From Bacillota bacterium (GTDB lineage: Bacteria; Bacillota; Sulfobacillia; Sulfobacillales; Sulfobacillaceae): 62,893 nucleotides of DNA. Positions within the stretch are counted from its first letter, which is position 1. Each line of letters begins with the position of its first letter. Both the position numbers and the translations under genes were made by a program. Shown here in pieces: positions 46,772 through 56,361 of the stretch. The notes under the pieces were generated by a model that saw nothing but the letters and a program-made list of their open reading frames with translations, did no database searches and was not told the origin of the DNA. The DNA lies in assembly GCA_021797675.1 (NCBI GenBank), contig JAJZZH010000147.1:1-62893 (forward strand), read 5' to 3'.

Positions 46772-48131
46772 TTAGCATTCGGTGGCCTCGTTGGCTTTCG
46801 CGAGAACCATCGCCGCCGGTGGAGTACGCACCGCGGAGGCGATGGCCGCGAGCACGAGGGCCGCGATGGAGCGATAAAACGCAATGTGCAGTCCGCCCAG
46901 GGAAGCGCGCTAGCGCGTAGGCCGGGAGATGACGGCTGCCCACGAAAATGGCGTACGCGAGTCCGCGGGGAATACGCGTCGACGCCATGATCAAGGCAAG
47001 AGCGAACGAGAGGACCATCCCCGGGTTGGCGAACGTTCTTAACATGCCGGAAGCGATGCCATACTCACCGGTAGGCGTGGCTAGCATCACGGCCATGTTG
47101 TTAGCAGGGAAGAAGCCGCCTGCGCCCAGGTCGACCGTAGCGGGCGTCGCGGGGCCCAGCCGACCGGCGAGGCGGCCAGCAACGGGTGCGGCTAGGGCAC
47201 CAACCAGGTAACCGGGTACGAGCAACAATGAAGTGTCGAACGGAGTGAGGTTGCGTACCCCCTGCAGGTACATGATGATCAAGAAGAGCACGGCAAATCC
47301 TCCCAGGCCCTGCAAGAACGCGGCCAGCAGGGAAAAGGTCGGCGTTCGGACCCGAAAGAGACTGAGGCGCAGCAATGGTTCGCGCTGTCGGGACTCGACC
47401 CGGACAAACACCAACAGGCCGACTGCTCCCAGTCCGCCCAGGAGTGCGATGGTGTCCGACCAGCCTTGAGACGCCAAACGGGTCGTCGCCAGCAACCAGC
47501 AGGACACGCCTGAGGCCAAGGTTACCAGGCCCCAGACGTCAAACTGGTGGCTCCGGCGGGGGATGTCCGCGTGAAAGGCATGTCCGGCCAAACCAAGGGC
47601 CACGGCGCCGATCGGCAGATTGATGAAAAAAATCCACCGCCAGGAGAAATAGGTGGTAAGGAATCCGCCCAGCAAAATGCCCAAAATCGCGGCGAGATTC
47701 CACCCGATGGCGTTATCGCCATAGGTCGGGCCTCGTTGCTGGGGAGAAAACACATCGGCGATCACCGCCCCGCTGTTGGCGCCGATCAGGCCTCCCCCGA
47801 TGCCCTGCACAATCCGTGACAAGACGAGGCCGAGCCATGCGGTTGATATGCCGCATACGGAGGATCCGGCAAGAAAGACGACGAATCCGGCCGTGTACAT
47901 ACGCACGCGCCCAAAAACATCGCCCAGTCGCCCTACTTGCGTCGCAAGCAGAGTCATCGTCAACAGGTAGCCCATCACAATCCAGACCGCGCTGGTGAGT
48001 GAGGTGTGCAGCGTGCGCATCATGGTGGGCAGGGCCAAGACGACGATGGTGCTGTCAACGGCCGTGATCAGCACCCCGATCACAATCACGGCAAGCGCCC
48101 AATTGGGGCGAGTGGTGGTGGGATGAGACAT
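46772..48131 (-). pseudogene. DHA2-type MFS transporter, frameshifted and internally deleted
   Basis: The N-terminal two-thirds is a good drug/H+ antiporter: ITAVDSTIVVLALP, GRLGDVFGRVRMY and GWNLAAILGILLGGFL are family motifs. At VDLGAGGFFPANNM (near 47120) roughly 40 expected residues, about one and a half helices, are missing. Near 46900 the frame shifts: the correct ending [18 protein letters not shown] up to a TAA at 46772-46774 is in another frame. Both lesions point to a recent pseudogene, unless the sequence is in error. Confidence 0.75.
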
Positions 48132-48417
48132 CTGCAGCCCTTTCTAGCCCTTACGGGGTCCCAGCACGGCATCGATTGCCTGCCATCATTTTATCATGCA
48201 ACCTGGGGCGACCGAATCGAGACGATCTTCTGGTGGAGTTGGCCATCCTCGGGACAGCGGGCGGGGGCGGCGAGGATATCTCTAGGGATGTGCTAAGTCT
48301 CAGCGACATAGTACGGTATTACAATAGAGACGGAATCAGCGGGTCGGGATCGGCGCGTGGATACGTCATTGGAGACGCGCGAGTGCTCACCAGCATGGGC
48401 AAAGGAGGGGACAGGCA
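48132..48417. other. Divergent intergenic region
   Basis: 286 bp between the MFS relic and the epimerase. A TACAAT at 48320-48325 may be a -10 box for the epimerase, without a convincing -35. No RNA structure recognised. Confidence 0.35.
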
Positions 48418-49434
48418 ATGAAAATGCTGTTTATCGGCGGCACCGGTACGATTAGCGAGGCCGTATCCCAATTGGCGATGGAACGCGGCATCGAACTGGT
48501 GCTGCTCAACCGCGGCCGAATGATGGACCGGGTGGTCCCCGGCGCCAGGATGATCCAAGCGGATATCCGGGGCGACGAGGCCGAGCGGGCTCTTTTCGGC
48601 GAGAAGTTCGACACGGTCGTGGATTGGGTATGTTTCACGCCCGAACATGCTGCGGATGACATACGCAGATTCATGGGGAAAACCCACCAATTTATCTTTA
48701 TCAGCAGTGCATCGGTGTACCAAAAGCCGCCGACGCAGGCAGTGGTTACCGAGTCCACGCCGCTGGCCAACCCGTTTTGGGACTATGCCCGCAACAAGAT
48801 TGCCTGTGAGCTGATCTTTCTCCAAGCTTACCGCGACAACGGATTTCCGGTGACCATTGTCCGACCGTCGCATACGTATGGAATGCGCTCGGTGCCCGCC
48901 GGGCTCAACAGCAGTCGCCATCCCTGGTCGCTGGTTGACCGCATGCGGCGAGGAGAACCGGTGGTAGTGCACGGGGATGGCAGCGCCGTGTGGACCATGA
49001 CGCACAATACGGACTTTGCGCGGGGATTTCTAGGTCTGGTGGGAAACCCGGTGGCGCTGGGTCATGCTGTGCATATCACCTCCGATGAGCTCTTGAGCTG
49101 GGATCAAATCTATCGTACCATCGGCGAGGCGGCCGGGGTGACTCCGAATCTTGTGCACATCGCGTCGGATTTCATCGCCCGCGTCCTGCCGGCCCGAGCC
49201 GGCAGCCTGCTCGGGGACAAGGCGGTCAGTGTGATCTTCGACAATCACAAGATTAAACGGATGGTCCCGGGGTTTGCGGCGGTCGTGTCGTTCGCCGAGG
49301 GCATGCGGCAGAGTGTGGACTGGTTTAGCAAACATCCCGACCAGCTAGCGGTGGACGCCGAATGGAATCGGGAAATGGATGCGCTGTTGCACCGTTATCG
49401 GGAAATCGGCAACGGCGCAGCGCATCTCACGTGA
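48418..49434 (+). CDS. NAD-dependent epimerase/dehydratase (extended SDR)
   Basis: 338 residues. Rossmann motif GGTGTIS (residues 7-13), catalytic Tyr-Lys in YARNKIACE (about 122-130), and RPSHTYG after it. Substrate is probably a nucleotide sugar or similar, but not visible. GGAGGGGACAG precedes the ATG. Resembles uncharacterised epimerases annotated in many acidophilic Firmicutes. Confidence 0.88.
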   Translation: MKMLFIGGTGTISEAVSQLAMERGIELVLLNRGRMMDRVVPGARMIQADIRGDEAERALFGEKFDTVVDWVCFTPEHAADDIRRFMGKTHQFIFISSASVYQKPPTQAVVTESTPLANPFWDYARNKIACELIFLQAYRDNGFPVTIVRPSHTYGMRSVPAGLNSSRHPWSLVDRMRRGEPVVVHGDGSAVWTMTHNTDFARGFLGLVGNPVALGHAVHITSDELLSWDQIYRTIGEAAGVTPNLVHIASDFIARVLPARAGSLLGDKAVSVIFDNHKIKRMVPGFAAVVSFAEGMRQSVDWFSKHPDQLAVDAEWNREMDALLHRYREIGNGAAHLT

Positions 49435-49452
49435 GATGCGGCCCAAAAATTG

Positions 49453-49814
49453 GAGCAGGAGCCAGCTGTAAGCCGAGTTCTGTCGAGGACGATCATTTAT
49501 CTTGGACGACAGTTACCTGCCGCCTCCAGCGACCAACCCGGGAAGTCGGCGAGCAGCTTCATCCTTCCCCTATTCGGTCTTGCTGCGGGTGGGGTTTGCC
49601 GAGGGATACAGTCACCTGCTCCCTAGTGCGCTCTTACCGCACTGTTTCATCCTTACCGTCCCCATCGCGAAGACGGCGGTTTGTTTTCTGTGGCACTTTC
49701 CTTAAGGTTACCCTCACTGGACGTTATCCAGCACCCTGCTCTGTGCAGCTCGGACTTTCCTCACGCACCGATTGATAGGTCGGCGCGCGCGATCGTCACG
49801 CTGACTCCTTGCTC
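49453..49814 (-). ncRNA. rnpB: RNase P RNA
   Basis: Catalytic RNA of RNase P on the minus strand. The universal block GAGGAAAGTCCGAGC is at 49763-49749 and the 3' block AGAACTCGGCTTACAGCTGG at 49482-49463. The ends pair (GAGCAAGGAGTCAG with CCAGCTGGCTCC-type sequence up to GAGC at 49453) to form P1. Ends are approximate. It lies upstream of nothing on its strand and beside rnhA. Confidence 0.93.
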
Positions 49815-49869
49815 GCGCCCTTATTATCCGCAGTTTTCCGATCAACGTCAATGTCAAAGCGTGGTCCGC

Positions 49870-50316
49870 TTAGCGGGTGGTCGCCAGATCGTTCATTGCC
49901 TGGACGGCCAGGGCATCCGCACGTTCGTTCAAGGGGTTTCCGGCGTGTCCCTTGACCTTGACCCAGCGAACCGCGCGTTGGGCTGATAGCGTCCGCAACT
50001 CGCGCCAAAGATCCTGATTTTCCACGGGCCGCCCCTTGGCGTTCTTCCAGCCTTTCCGCTCCCAGCCCGTGAACCAGTCTTGCAGGAACGCATTAACAAC
50101 GTAGGCCGAATCGCTATACAGCGTAACCTCGGCTTGCCTGGGCGTATGCTTCAGCGCCTCAATCGCCGCTGTAAGCTCCATGCGGTTGTTGGTGGTCGAT
50201 CCATCCGCGCCGGAATATTCGCGACCGTCTACGAAAACGCAGGCCCAACCGCCTAGCTGTCCGCCTGGCGCCTGATTGTTTCGGCATGCGCCGTCCGTAT
50301 ATACTTCGTACGCCAT
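49870..50316 (-). CDS. rnhA: Ribonuclease HI
   Basis: Removes RNA from RNA-DNA hybrids. 148 residues with all acidic catalytic residues: YTDGACR (Asp), RMELTAA (Glu), YSDSAYV (Asp) and NERADALA (Asp), plus the HAGNPLN loop. ATG 50316 follows GGGGGAAGAC; ATG 50328 is in frame and also plausible. Confidence 0.95.
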   Translation of the reverse strand: MAYEVYTDGACRNNQAPGGQLGGWACVFVDGREYSGADGSTTNNRMELTAAIEALKHTPRQAEVTLYSDSAYVVNAFLQDWFTGWERKGWKNAKGRPVENQDLWRELRTLSAQRAVRWVKVKGHAGNPLNERADALAVQAMNDLATTR

Positions 50317-50486
50317 GTCTTCCCCCATAAATTTGTCCGCCCTAGGAATCTCTGTCACCATAGCTGGATGGGCAGATCTTGTCAACGGGAGGCTGGAAAA
50401 AGGAAACATGTGGGTTTAAGCGGGAAGATGGCGGGGAGCAGCCAAGTTCGGTTGGCCATAATAGGTAAGATTTTTCGCTGATGGTC

Positions 50487-50515
50487 TTGATCTCGACGAC
50501 CGACTCTGCTATCAT
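50487..50515 (+). promoter_or_regulatory. Promoter of the tRNA cluster
   Basis: TTGATC (50487-50492), 17-bp spacer, TATCAT (50510-50515), 15 bp before tRNA-Asn. Confidence 0.75.
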
Positions 50516-50530
50516 TCAGCGTGTTGGCAC

Positions 50531-50606
50531 TCCTCGATAGCTCAATTGGTAGAGCACCCGGCTGTTAACCGGGTGGTTGCAGGTTCGAGTCCTGCTCGAG
50601 GAGCCA
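50531..50606 (+). tRNA. tRNA-Asn (GUU)
   Basis: Cloverleaf with acceptor TCCTCGA/TCGAGGA, anticodon GTT, TTCGAGT loop and encoded CCA; 76 nt. Confidence 0.97.
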
Positions 50607-50613
50607 GTTTATT

Positions 50614-50688
50614 GGGCCCATAGCTCAGCGGTAGAGCTGCCGGCTCATAACCGGTTGGTCGGAGGTTCGAATCCTTCTGGGCCCACCA
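50614..50688 (+). tRNA. tRNA with CAU anticodon (Met, or Ile2)
   Basis: Acceptor GGGCCCA/TGGGCCC, anticodon CAT in GGCTCATAACC, encoded CCA; 75 nt. The 5' G-C pair excludes initiator tRNA. Elongator Met and lysidine-modified Ile2 share this anticodon; the sequence alone does not decide. Confidence 0.93.
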
Positions 50689-50721
50689 GAAGTGGCCCGA
50701 CCATCCGCCTAGTTGATATGG

Positions 50722-50796
50722 GGGCGCGTAGCTCAGTGGTAGAGCGCTTGACTCACATTCAAGAGGTCACAGGTTCGATACCTGTCGTGCCCACCA
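50722..50796 (+). tRNA. tRNA-Val (CAC)
   Basis: Acceptor GGGCGCG with CGTGCCC, anticodon CAC in ACTCACATT, TTCGATA loop and encoded CCA; 75 nt. An integrase relic begins 27 bp downstream on the opposite strand. Confidence 0.95.
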
Positions 50797-50814
50797 CGAA
50801 AATTTGAAGCTCTG

Positions 50815-50837
50815 AGCCCATCTCAGGGCTTTTTATT
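50815..50837 (+). terminator. Terminator of the tRNA cluster
   Basis: AGCCC-ATCTCA-GGGCT hairpin followed by TTTTTATTTT, 18 bp after tRNA-Val. Confidence 0.8.
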
Positions 50838-51090
50838 TTCCCGCCAACCTCCCGCCAATCGTAGAAATCCCGCCAAATTCAATCGGACACCTCCAGCAAA
50901 CAAAAAACGGTCCAGTTGCTCGGTCGCTTGCCGTTGCAACATAGGCGTGACATGCTGGTACAAGTCTTGCGTAATTTGCGTATTGGCATGCCCTAACTGC
51001 CCGTTCACCGGCTCCTGCTTCGAGACGACGGGTCGCAGTGGTGTGGCGGCAGAGATCGTGAATCGTAGTCGTGGATGGAAGAGGCCTGCC
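50823..51090 (-). pseudogene. C-terminal relic of a tyrosine integrase at tRNA-Val
   Basis: The minus strand encodes HDLCRHTTATRRLEAG (the H-x-x-R box of tyrosine recombinases), then, after a frameshift near 51015, GQLGHANTQITQDLYQHV, the C-terminal box containing the catalytic Tyr. Everything upstream is missing. Its position beside a tRNA 3' end is typical for an integrative element. Confidence 0.75.
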
Positions 51091-51569
51091 TTAAAATGCC
51101 GCAGAACACTCCGTGGGTCATCTTAACAAGAGGACCAGCCGCTCTGTCGCTGTCGCGCCGGCGGCTATCCCCTTGTTTTTAGGGGCCTTCCAACGGGTTA
51201 CAGATCGCGGCTGAACCCCGCCGAGGTTGCTTGCGGAATAAGCGAAGGGTCTCATGACCCGCGACCGGTTGCCCCAAAATCTTCGCCTTTTAGGGCGGTG
51301 CGGGAAAGTTCTACCGCCGCGCTTAATTGGTGCCGCCGAAGCGGCGTGCCCAATCAAGCCGTGAGCGGCGCGCGATAGGATGTCCAATTTTCCGAGTCTG
51401 TGCGATGATTATGAAGAAAAATGGTGCTGAACGCGGTCAAGGATGACCGTGTGTTGGGACGGATGGGCCGACACAGGCTGCAGGTGCTGGCTAGACGGGA
51501 AAGTTTCGCTATGATAGTTGCAGGACACACACTGACTGAACGCGCGGTCGGCCAAGTACATTCCGAAAG
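51091..51569. other. Noncoding remnant region
   Basis: 480 bp with no credible gene. It contains the large hairpin at 51321-51359 and a GC-rich segment around 51280-51320 (CTTCGCCTTTTAGGGCGGTGCG) that resembles TnpB-element ends. Possibly what is left of the integrated element. Confidence 0.4.
51321..51359. repeat. Long interrupted hairpin
   Basis: GCTTAATTGG...GCCGCCGAAGCGGC...CCCAATCAAGC: an outer stem of about 10 bp and an inner GCCGC/GCGGC stem around CGAA. No T-run. Could be an insertion-sequence end or a structured RNA element. Confidence 0.75.
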
Positions 51570-52601
51570 GTGGCGCAAAAGGTGCCGATATGGGCAGAAG
51601 AATCGTGGCAACCGCTTTCGACAGACGGCCCTTTATGGCGCTGGTTGGTGCGCTGGGTACCGTCGTGCCAATCATTGCCGGGGATGTGGGAAATACAGGG
51701 TGACGATACCGAGCCTGACGTGGAATGGGCGGCTGGAGCGGAGATCGAGCGGGTGGTCGAGGTCCTGCGCCATATGAACCCTGAGGATGCTCGGCCCGTC
51801 GTGATTCGCCTGGGCTCGCAGACAATTCGGTATCTGCCACCGGCCATCGTGCAGCCGAAACGCGCGAAGCGCGGCCTGCTGGGACGATTTTGGACCGTCG
51901 TGGTGGGGATTCTGGTCAAGCTGAAGATGGTCGTGGTGTTCGGTTCGATGCTGATTAGCCTGCTGGTCTACGGGTTTGCCTTTGGATGGGCGTTCGGAGC
52001 CGGTTTAGTCGGGTTAATCGCCATTCATGAGTCGGGACACGTGGTAGCCAATCGGCTTAAGGGGATTCGCGCCAGCTTGCCGTTGTTCATTCCGTTTCTG
52101 GGGGCTTTCATCCAACTCAAGGAATATCCTCGGGATGCGGCTGACGAGGCCTTCATCGGCATCATGGGCCCGCTGTTCGGGTTGGGGGCGACGCTGGTGG
52201 CCGTATTGATCGGGCTTTGGGGTCGTATTCCAGTGTTTTTAGCCATTGCAGAAATGGGATTTCTGCTGCACGTCTTCAATTTGATGCCCGTGCTTCCGCT
52301 GGACGGCGGACGCACCGTGGGGTTTTGGCGCTGGAAGGCGTGGATCCCAGGAATCTTTGGGGTGCTGGTGGTTCTGTTTTACAATCCGGTGACCAATCAG
52401 TTTACCATCGATCCAATCACCGTGTTCATTGTCGTGTTGATTGCTGTTTCGCTAATTCGTGAGCCGCGCCGGCATAGCCGGGATTATGCTGCGATCGCTC
52501 CCCGCAGCCGATGGACCTATACCGTGGTCTGGATGGCCGCGCTGCTCGTGAGTTTGGCTGGGTATTGGGAGATTGGCCATTTGCATCCCTTTATCGGCTG
52601 A
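51570..52601 (+). CDS. M50 family (site-2 protease-like) membrane metalloprotease
   Basis: 343 residues: about 120 cytosolic residues, then six or more membrane helices. The zinc motif HESGH (HExxH) starts at residue 153 and the third-ligand motif LPLDGG lies near 247. An inserted hydrophobic-polar segment (LKGIRASLPLFIPFLGAF) follows the HExxH helix as in S2P relatives. The substrate is unknown. GTG 51570 or GTG 51582 may start. Confidence 0.88.
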   Translation: MAQKVPIWAEESWQPLSTDGPLWRWLVRWVPSCQSLPGMWEIQGDDTEPDVEWAAGAEIERVVEVLRHMNPEDARPVVIRLGSQTIRYLPPAIVQPKRAKRGLLGRFWTVVVGILVKLKMVVVFGSMLISLLVYGFAFGWAFGAGLVGLIAIHESGHVVANRLKGIRASLPLFIPFLGAFIQLKEYPRDAADEAFIGIMGPLFGLGATLVAVLIGLWGRIPVFLAIAEMGFLLHVFNLMPVLPLDGGRTVGFWRWKAWIPGIFGVLVVLFYNPVTNQFTIDPITVFIVVLIAVSLIREPRRHSRDYAAIAPRSRWTYTVVWMAALLVSLAGYWEIGHLHPFIG

Positions 52602-52607
52602 CGCTGC

Positions 52608-52920
52608 GTGCGCCCCAGGCAAGGGCTGCCTGCAAGTGTGCCTGCACGGTCACTTTGTAGCCCATGCCGATACGGTCAGGGCCATGCATGTGACGCGTCG
52701 GCATAACTCCGGGAGCGGATCACGCTCCGAACGCCCAAAGAGCAGGTCAAGAAATCCTGAAGGTGAGATTTCAGCGCGGGCAGGCGTCTCGGTCGCGTCC
52801 TGGCTGAAATCGCACGATATGGTGAGGGGGGCCCTCGCCCAGGCCAGCCAATCCGTCCGACCTTCCTCACCCGCTAAGGATTCGACGGCTGCGGATCTCC
52901 GCGTTCACGGTGCGCAGTAA
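52608..52920 (+). pseudogene. TnpB C-terminal relic
   Basis: The frame encodes CLQVCLHGHFVAHADTVRAM, a damaged zinc-ribbon and RuvC-III end of a TnpB (compare HADTVGARSV in the relic ending at 12059), then a basic tail (SRSERPKSRSRNPEG). No start or upstream domain. It precedes copy 2 of the repeat element. Confidence 0.6.
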
Positions 52921-53000
52921 GGGGCGATTCACTCGCAAGAGGATGAGAGAGGAACGAAGGCGGAGGCTGGGGATGGCGGGGTCATCCCGCGATATCCCCC

Positions 53001-53298
53001 TGTCCCCATGCTTTGGGGTTATCCTGGGGATTCCTTCCTACCGTCAGTTGTCGCCGGAAGGAACCCCGAGTACGGAGAGGGCTGCCTCGGGACCCTCGAT
53101 GAAGGAAATGGCCACGGCTCCCGGCAGGACGTGTCAGGGCGCATTCGCGCCTTCGCTAAGGGTGGGTGACGGAAGACCGTCACGGGATTACGGTGCGGAT
53201 TGGGAAGAGCGACCATCCCAGATATGTTCAGCAATGGGTAAAGCCCTACAGTGGTATAGAGCTCTGTGCAGATACGTCTAAACCCGTTGTAGCGGTGG
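53001..53298 (+). repeat. TnpB-linked dispersed element, copy 2
   Basis: Begins with one unit of the 48-bp repeat (53001-53048, about five differences from the first unit of the 12.3-kb array) and continues with the same ordered landmarks as copy 1, ending at GTTGTAGCGGT. As in copy 1, it follows a TnpB C-terminal relic, here by about 80 bp. Confidence 0.75.
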
Positions 53299-53517
53299 GA
53301 CGTGGATGAGGATTCCCATGTCTCCAACCACGGCCAGGCGAGCCGTGGGTACCAGGATTGGTGATTGCGATTGAACCCATCGCAACCCAAGGGGCGCATC
53401 ACGTGGATGTTGGCCCTGACGGCGGAATCGTGACCACCCGGGCTCGTAGTCTGGTGGCCCACTTCGCACATGCCGTGTTCATCGAGGAAAACGGTCCTGA
53501 GGTACTGACAGCTCGGT

Positions 53518-53851
53518 GTGGAGAAATCTCGGGCGAGTGCGTTACGGCAGCTTTGCAAGGAGCGGTGGTCCCTGATTTTCACGGGTGGGGATCGCGAGCA
53601 TCTTCGATCCACCTTGATCGCCAGGGGCCGAGCCGATGAACGTATTGCCGCGGGATCCATCACGGGATCGGTAGCGGTCGGCCGCGAAGATCGGTGGTCA
53701 GACATCGACTGGCGTTTGGCCTCACGGATCACTCCCCTGTGTTCGAGATGCTGGACGCCTTTAGGCAAGACATGGATCAGATTCACGACGCGAACCATCA
53801 TGTCGACGTGGTCTGCGGCGCCACGATCTATCGCGTATTTCTCCTCTGAAA
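53518..53851 (+). pseudogene. Nucleotidyltransferase-domain relic
   Basis: Encodes ERWSLIFTGGDREHLR and GSVAVGREDRWSDID, the G-S-x(n)-S-D-I-D motif of MNT/KNTase-like nucleotidyltransferases. A frameshift near 53720 moves the rest to another frame, where HHVDVVCGATIYRVFLL is readable before a stop. The C-terminal two-thirds is replaced by the 151-bp repeat. Confidence 0.65.
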
Positions 53852-53992
53852 AATCTTTGCCGACCACCATATCTAGACGGCCCGGTCCTGACCACCACAA
53901 TATCCCGATCGCGACCACGCGACCTTCCGGAGTGGCCGTCCCCATTTTTCATTCCTGTGGGTGCCCCGAACCCGGGGCATGGGCGTCTCCTG
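53842..53992 (-). repeat. 151-bp dispersed repeat, copy B
   Basis: Inverted copy of 15590-15740, same length, about 93% identical by eye. It abuts the nucleotidyltransferase relic and carries the same end stem-loop (CCCCGAACCCGGGG). Confidence 0.9.
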
Positions 53993-54038
53993 TCGGGTGT
54001 CCGCGTCTCACAAATCAGGCAAAGATCATCGGCACCGC

Positions 54039-54067
54039 TTGCTGTTTCAAACGGATATTCGTATAAT
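54039..54067 (+). promoter_or_regulatory. Sigma-A promoter of mrfA
   Basis: TTGCTG (54039-54044), 17-bp spacer, TATAAT (54062-54067), 17 bp before the mrfA ATG. Leader is very short. Confidence 0.75.
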
Positions 54068-54084
54068 GCCGACAAGGTGATAGA

Positions 54085-56361
54085 ATGCAGGTGCGAGCCA
54101 GCCTTCGAGAGGTTTTGCAGCGCTTTCAGGACGACGAACGTTTCAAGAACCATATTACGTACTGGAAGACTATTCCCGCGCAGTCAGCCAGAACGGTGCC
54201 GTTTCCAGACGATCTGGACTGGAAGATTCGCAACACCTTGCAGCAGCAGGGAATTTCTGCCGTGTACACCCACCAGGCAGCGGCGTTTGCCCATGTGCGA
54301 CAGGGACGGAACGTCGTGACCGTCACCCCCACCGCGTCCGGAAAAAGTCTTTGCTATCATTTGCCCGTCTTGCAGCGTCTGACGGAGGCACCCGAGACGC
54401 GTACGCTGTACTTGTTTCCCACCAAGGCGTTGGCCCAGGATCAGAAGAGTGAATTGCAGGCCCTGGTTGAGGAGGCGGGACTCCCCATCGCCTCAGAGAC
54501 CTACGACGGCGACACGCCTTCGAGCACCCGCCAAAAAATTCGTACCGCCGGCAATATCGTGATCACCAACCCGGATATGCTGCACACGGCGATTTTACCC
54601 CATCACACCCAATGGGTGTCGTTTTTCGAGCATCTGGAGTACGTCGTCATTGATGAACTCCATACCTACCGCGGTGTTTTTGGCAGCCACGTAGCCAATG
54701 TGCTTCGCCGTTTGAAGCGGATTGCCGCCTATTACGGAGGGGCCCCGCAGTTCATCTGTACTTCGGCGACCATCGCCAATCCGCAAGAGTTGGCCGAACG
54801 GTTGATTGAAGCGCCGGTGGAAGTAGTCGATAACAATGGAGCACCCTCAGCCACGAAGCATTTTCTATTTTACAATCCGCCTGTCGTCAACCATCGGCTG
54901 AATATTCGCCGCAGCGCCCTCTTGGAAGCCCGTGACATAGCGCAGCAGTTTCTCCAAAATCGGATCCAGACCATCATTTTCGCTCGCAGTCGGGTGCGCG
55001 TGGAGCTGTTGCTGACGTATTTGCAGCATCGCCAGCTGGGCGCCCCTCCCATTCGTGCCTATCGTGGCGGCTACTTGCCTTCGGAGCGGCGAGAGATTGA
55101 ACGAGGGTTGAGGCAAGGGGATATCCTGGGCGTGGTCAGTACCAACGCGCTGGAATTGGGAATCGATATTGGACAGTTAGAGGCGTGCGTGATCACTGGC
55201 TATCCAGGGTCCATTGCGAGCACGTGGCAACAGGCCGGGCGTGCTGGCAGACGACAGGGAGAATCCGTGGTGGTGCTGATCGGCGGCTCGACGCCGACGG
55301 ATCAATATGTGCTGCAGCATCCTGAGTACTTTTTCGGGCGTAGCCCGGAGACCGCGCGGATCAATCCGGACAACCTGATTATTCTGGTTGATCATCTCAA
55401 GTGTGCCGCCTATGAACTGCCCTTCACCGATGGCGAACGCTTCGGAGGCGTCGAAGTGGGGGGGATTTTGGAGTTTCTGCGCGACGCGCAGATTCTGCAC
55501 CACGCTCAGGGCAAATGGTTTTGGATGAGCGACGCATTTCCCGCCCACGAGATTAGCCTCCGTTCGGCTTCCCAGGAAAATGTGGTCATCATTGATATTA
55601 CCCACCGTGGGTCAGAACGAGTGATGGGAGAAATGGACCGTTTTAGCGCGCTTACGCTCCTGCACGAAGAGGCGATTTACCTGCATCACGCCGAGCAATT
55701 CCAAGTCGAAAAACTGGATTATGCAGAGAAGAAAGCTTACGTTCGCGCCGTGCAGGTGGACTATTACACGGATGCCAATCTCGCGGTCGAACTCCGGGTA
55801 CTCAGCGAAGATGCCACGACGCCGGGTGAGCGCATCGCGTTCGGCCTGGGCGAAGTCTCGGTCCACGCGATGGCCACAATCTTTAAGAAAATCAAATTGG
55901 AGACCCATGAAAACATCGGCTCGGGTCCGATTCATCTCCCGGCCGAAGAACTACATACCAGCGCGGCGTGGATGACCTTCTCCGAGGACCTCTTTCATCA
56001 GATGGGGCCCGCCGATCTGGAACAGGGACTGGTCGGCCTGGCTCATGTGTTTCAACACGTGGCGCCGCTGTTCGTGCTCTGCGATCCTGCAGATCTGCAT
56101 GTGGTGGCGCAGCGAAAGGCGGTGCATTCGGGCGAGCCGACCATTTTCCTCTACGACCGCTATCCAGGCGGCGTGGGGCTTTCCGAACAAGTGTATCACG
56201 ACTTCGAGCGCCTATTAACCGAAGCCCAAAGCGTGATTGAGGACTGCCCGTGTGAGGCTGGTTGTCCTGCCTGCACCGGCATGGGAAGCGCCCGGAGCAA
56301 ACTGCTGGCGCGCACGCTGTTGAATCACGCGCGCCAGGGAGGTGGCGAGCGTGTCGGATGA
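54085..56361 (+). CDS. mrfA: MrfA-type DEAD/DEAH helicase with DUF1998 domain
   Basis: Superfamily 2 DNA helicase of 758 residues, equivalent to Bacillus YprA (MrfA), which repairs mitomycin-type crosslinks with MrfB. Walker A TPTASGKS near residues 80-87, DELH box near 189, SATIANP (motif III), QQAGRAGRR (motif VI) and a C-terminal zinc site in CPCEAGCPACTG (about 722-733). Overlaps mrfB by 11 bp. Confidence 0.93.
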   Translation: MQVRASLREVLQRFQDDERFKNHITYWKTIPAQSARTVPFPDDLDWKIRNTLQQQGISAVYTHQAAAFAHVRQGRNVVTVTPTASGKSLCYHLPVLQRLTEAPETRTLYLFPTKALAQDQKSELQALVEEAGLPIASETYDGDTPSSTRQKIRTAGNIVITNPDMLHTAILPHHTQWVSFFEHLEYVVIDELHTYRGVFGSHVANVLRRLKRIAAYYGGAPQFICTSATIANPQELAERLIEAPVEVVDNNGAPSATKHFLFYNPPVVNHRLNIRRSALLEARDIAQQFLQNRIQTIIFARSRVRVELLLTYLQHRQLGAPPIRAYRGGYLPSERREIERGLRQGDILGVVSTNALELGIDIGQLEACVITGYPGSIASTWQQAGRAGRRQGESVVVLIGGSTPTDQYVLQHPEYFFGRSPETARINPDNLIILVDHLKCAAYELPFTDGERFGGVEVGGILEFLRDAQILHHAQGKWFWMSDAFPAHEISLRSASQENVVIIDITHRGSERVMGEMDRFSALTLLHEEAIYLHHAEQFQVEKLDYAEKKAYVRAVQVDYYTDANLAVELRVLSEDATTPGERIAFGLGEVSVHAMATIFKKIKLETHENIGSGPIHLPAEELHTSAAWMTFSEDLFHQMGPADLEQGLVGLAHVFQHVAPLFVLCDPADLHVVAQRKAVHSGEPTIFLYDRYPGGVGLSEQVYHDFERLLTEAQSVIEDCPCEAGCPACTGMGSARSKLLARTLLNHARQGGGERVG

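Noticed and set aside
49502-49986. Open frames within 49.4-50.0 kb on the plus strand
   Set aside because: They are antisense to RNase P RNA and the rnhA end.
50577-50807. Open frame across tRNA genes
   Set aside because: It covers the tRNA-Met and tRNA-Val genes; structural RNA, not protein.
51118-51387. 89-residue minus-strand frame as a TnpB end
   Set aside because: Only a weak ILSRA-like match, without a zinc ribbon; kept as noncoding remnant.
53019-53945. A 308-residue minus-strand frame across the relic zone
   Set aside because: It crosses the repeat element, the nucleotidyltransferase relic and the 151-bp repeat, with no ribosome binding site or known domain; chance opening in high-GC DNA.
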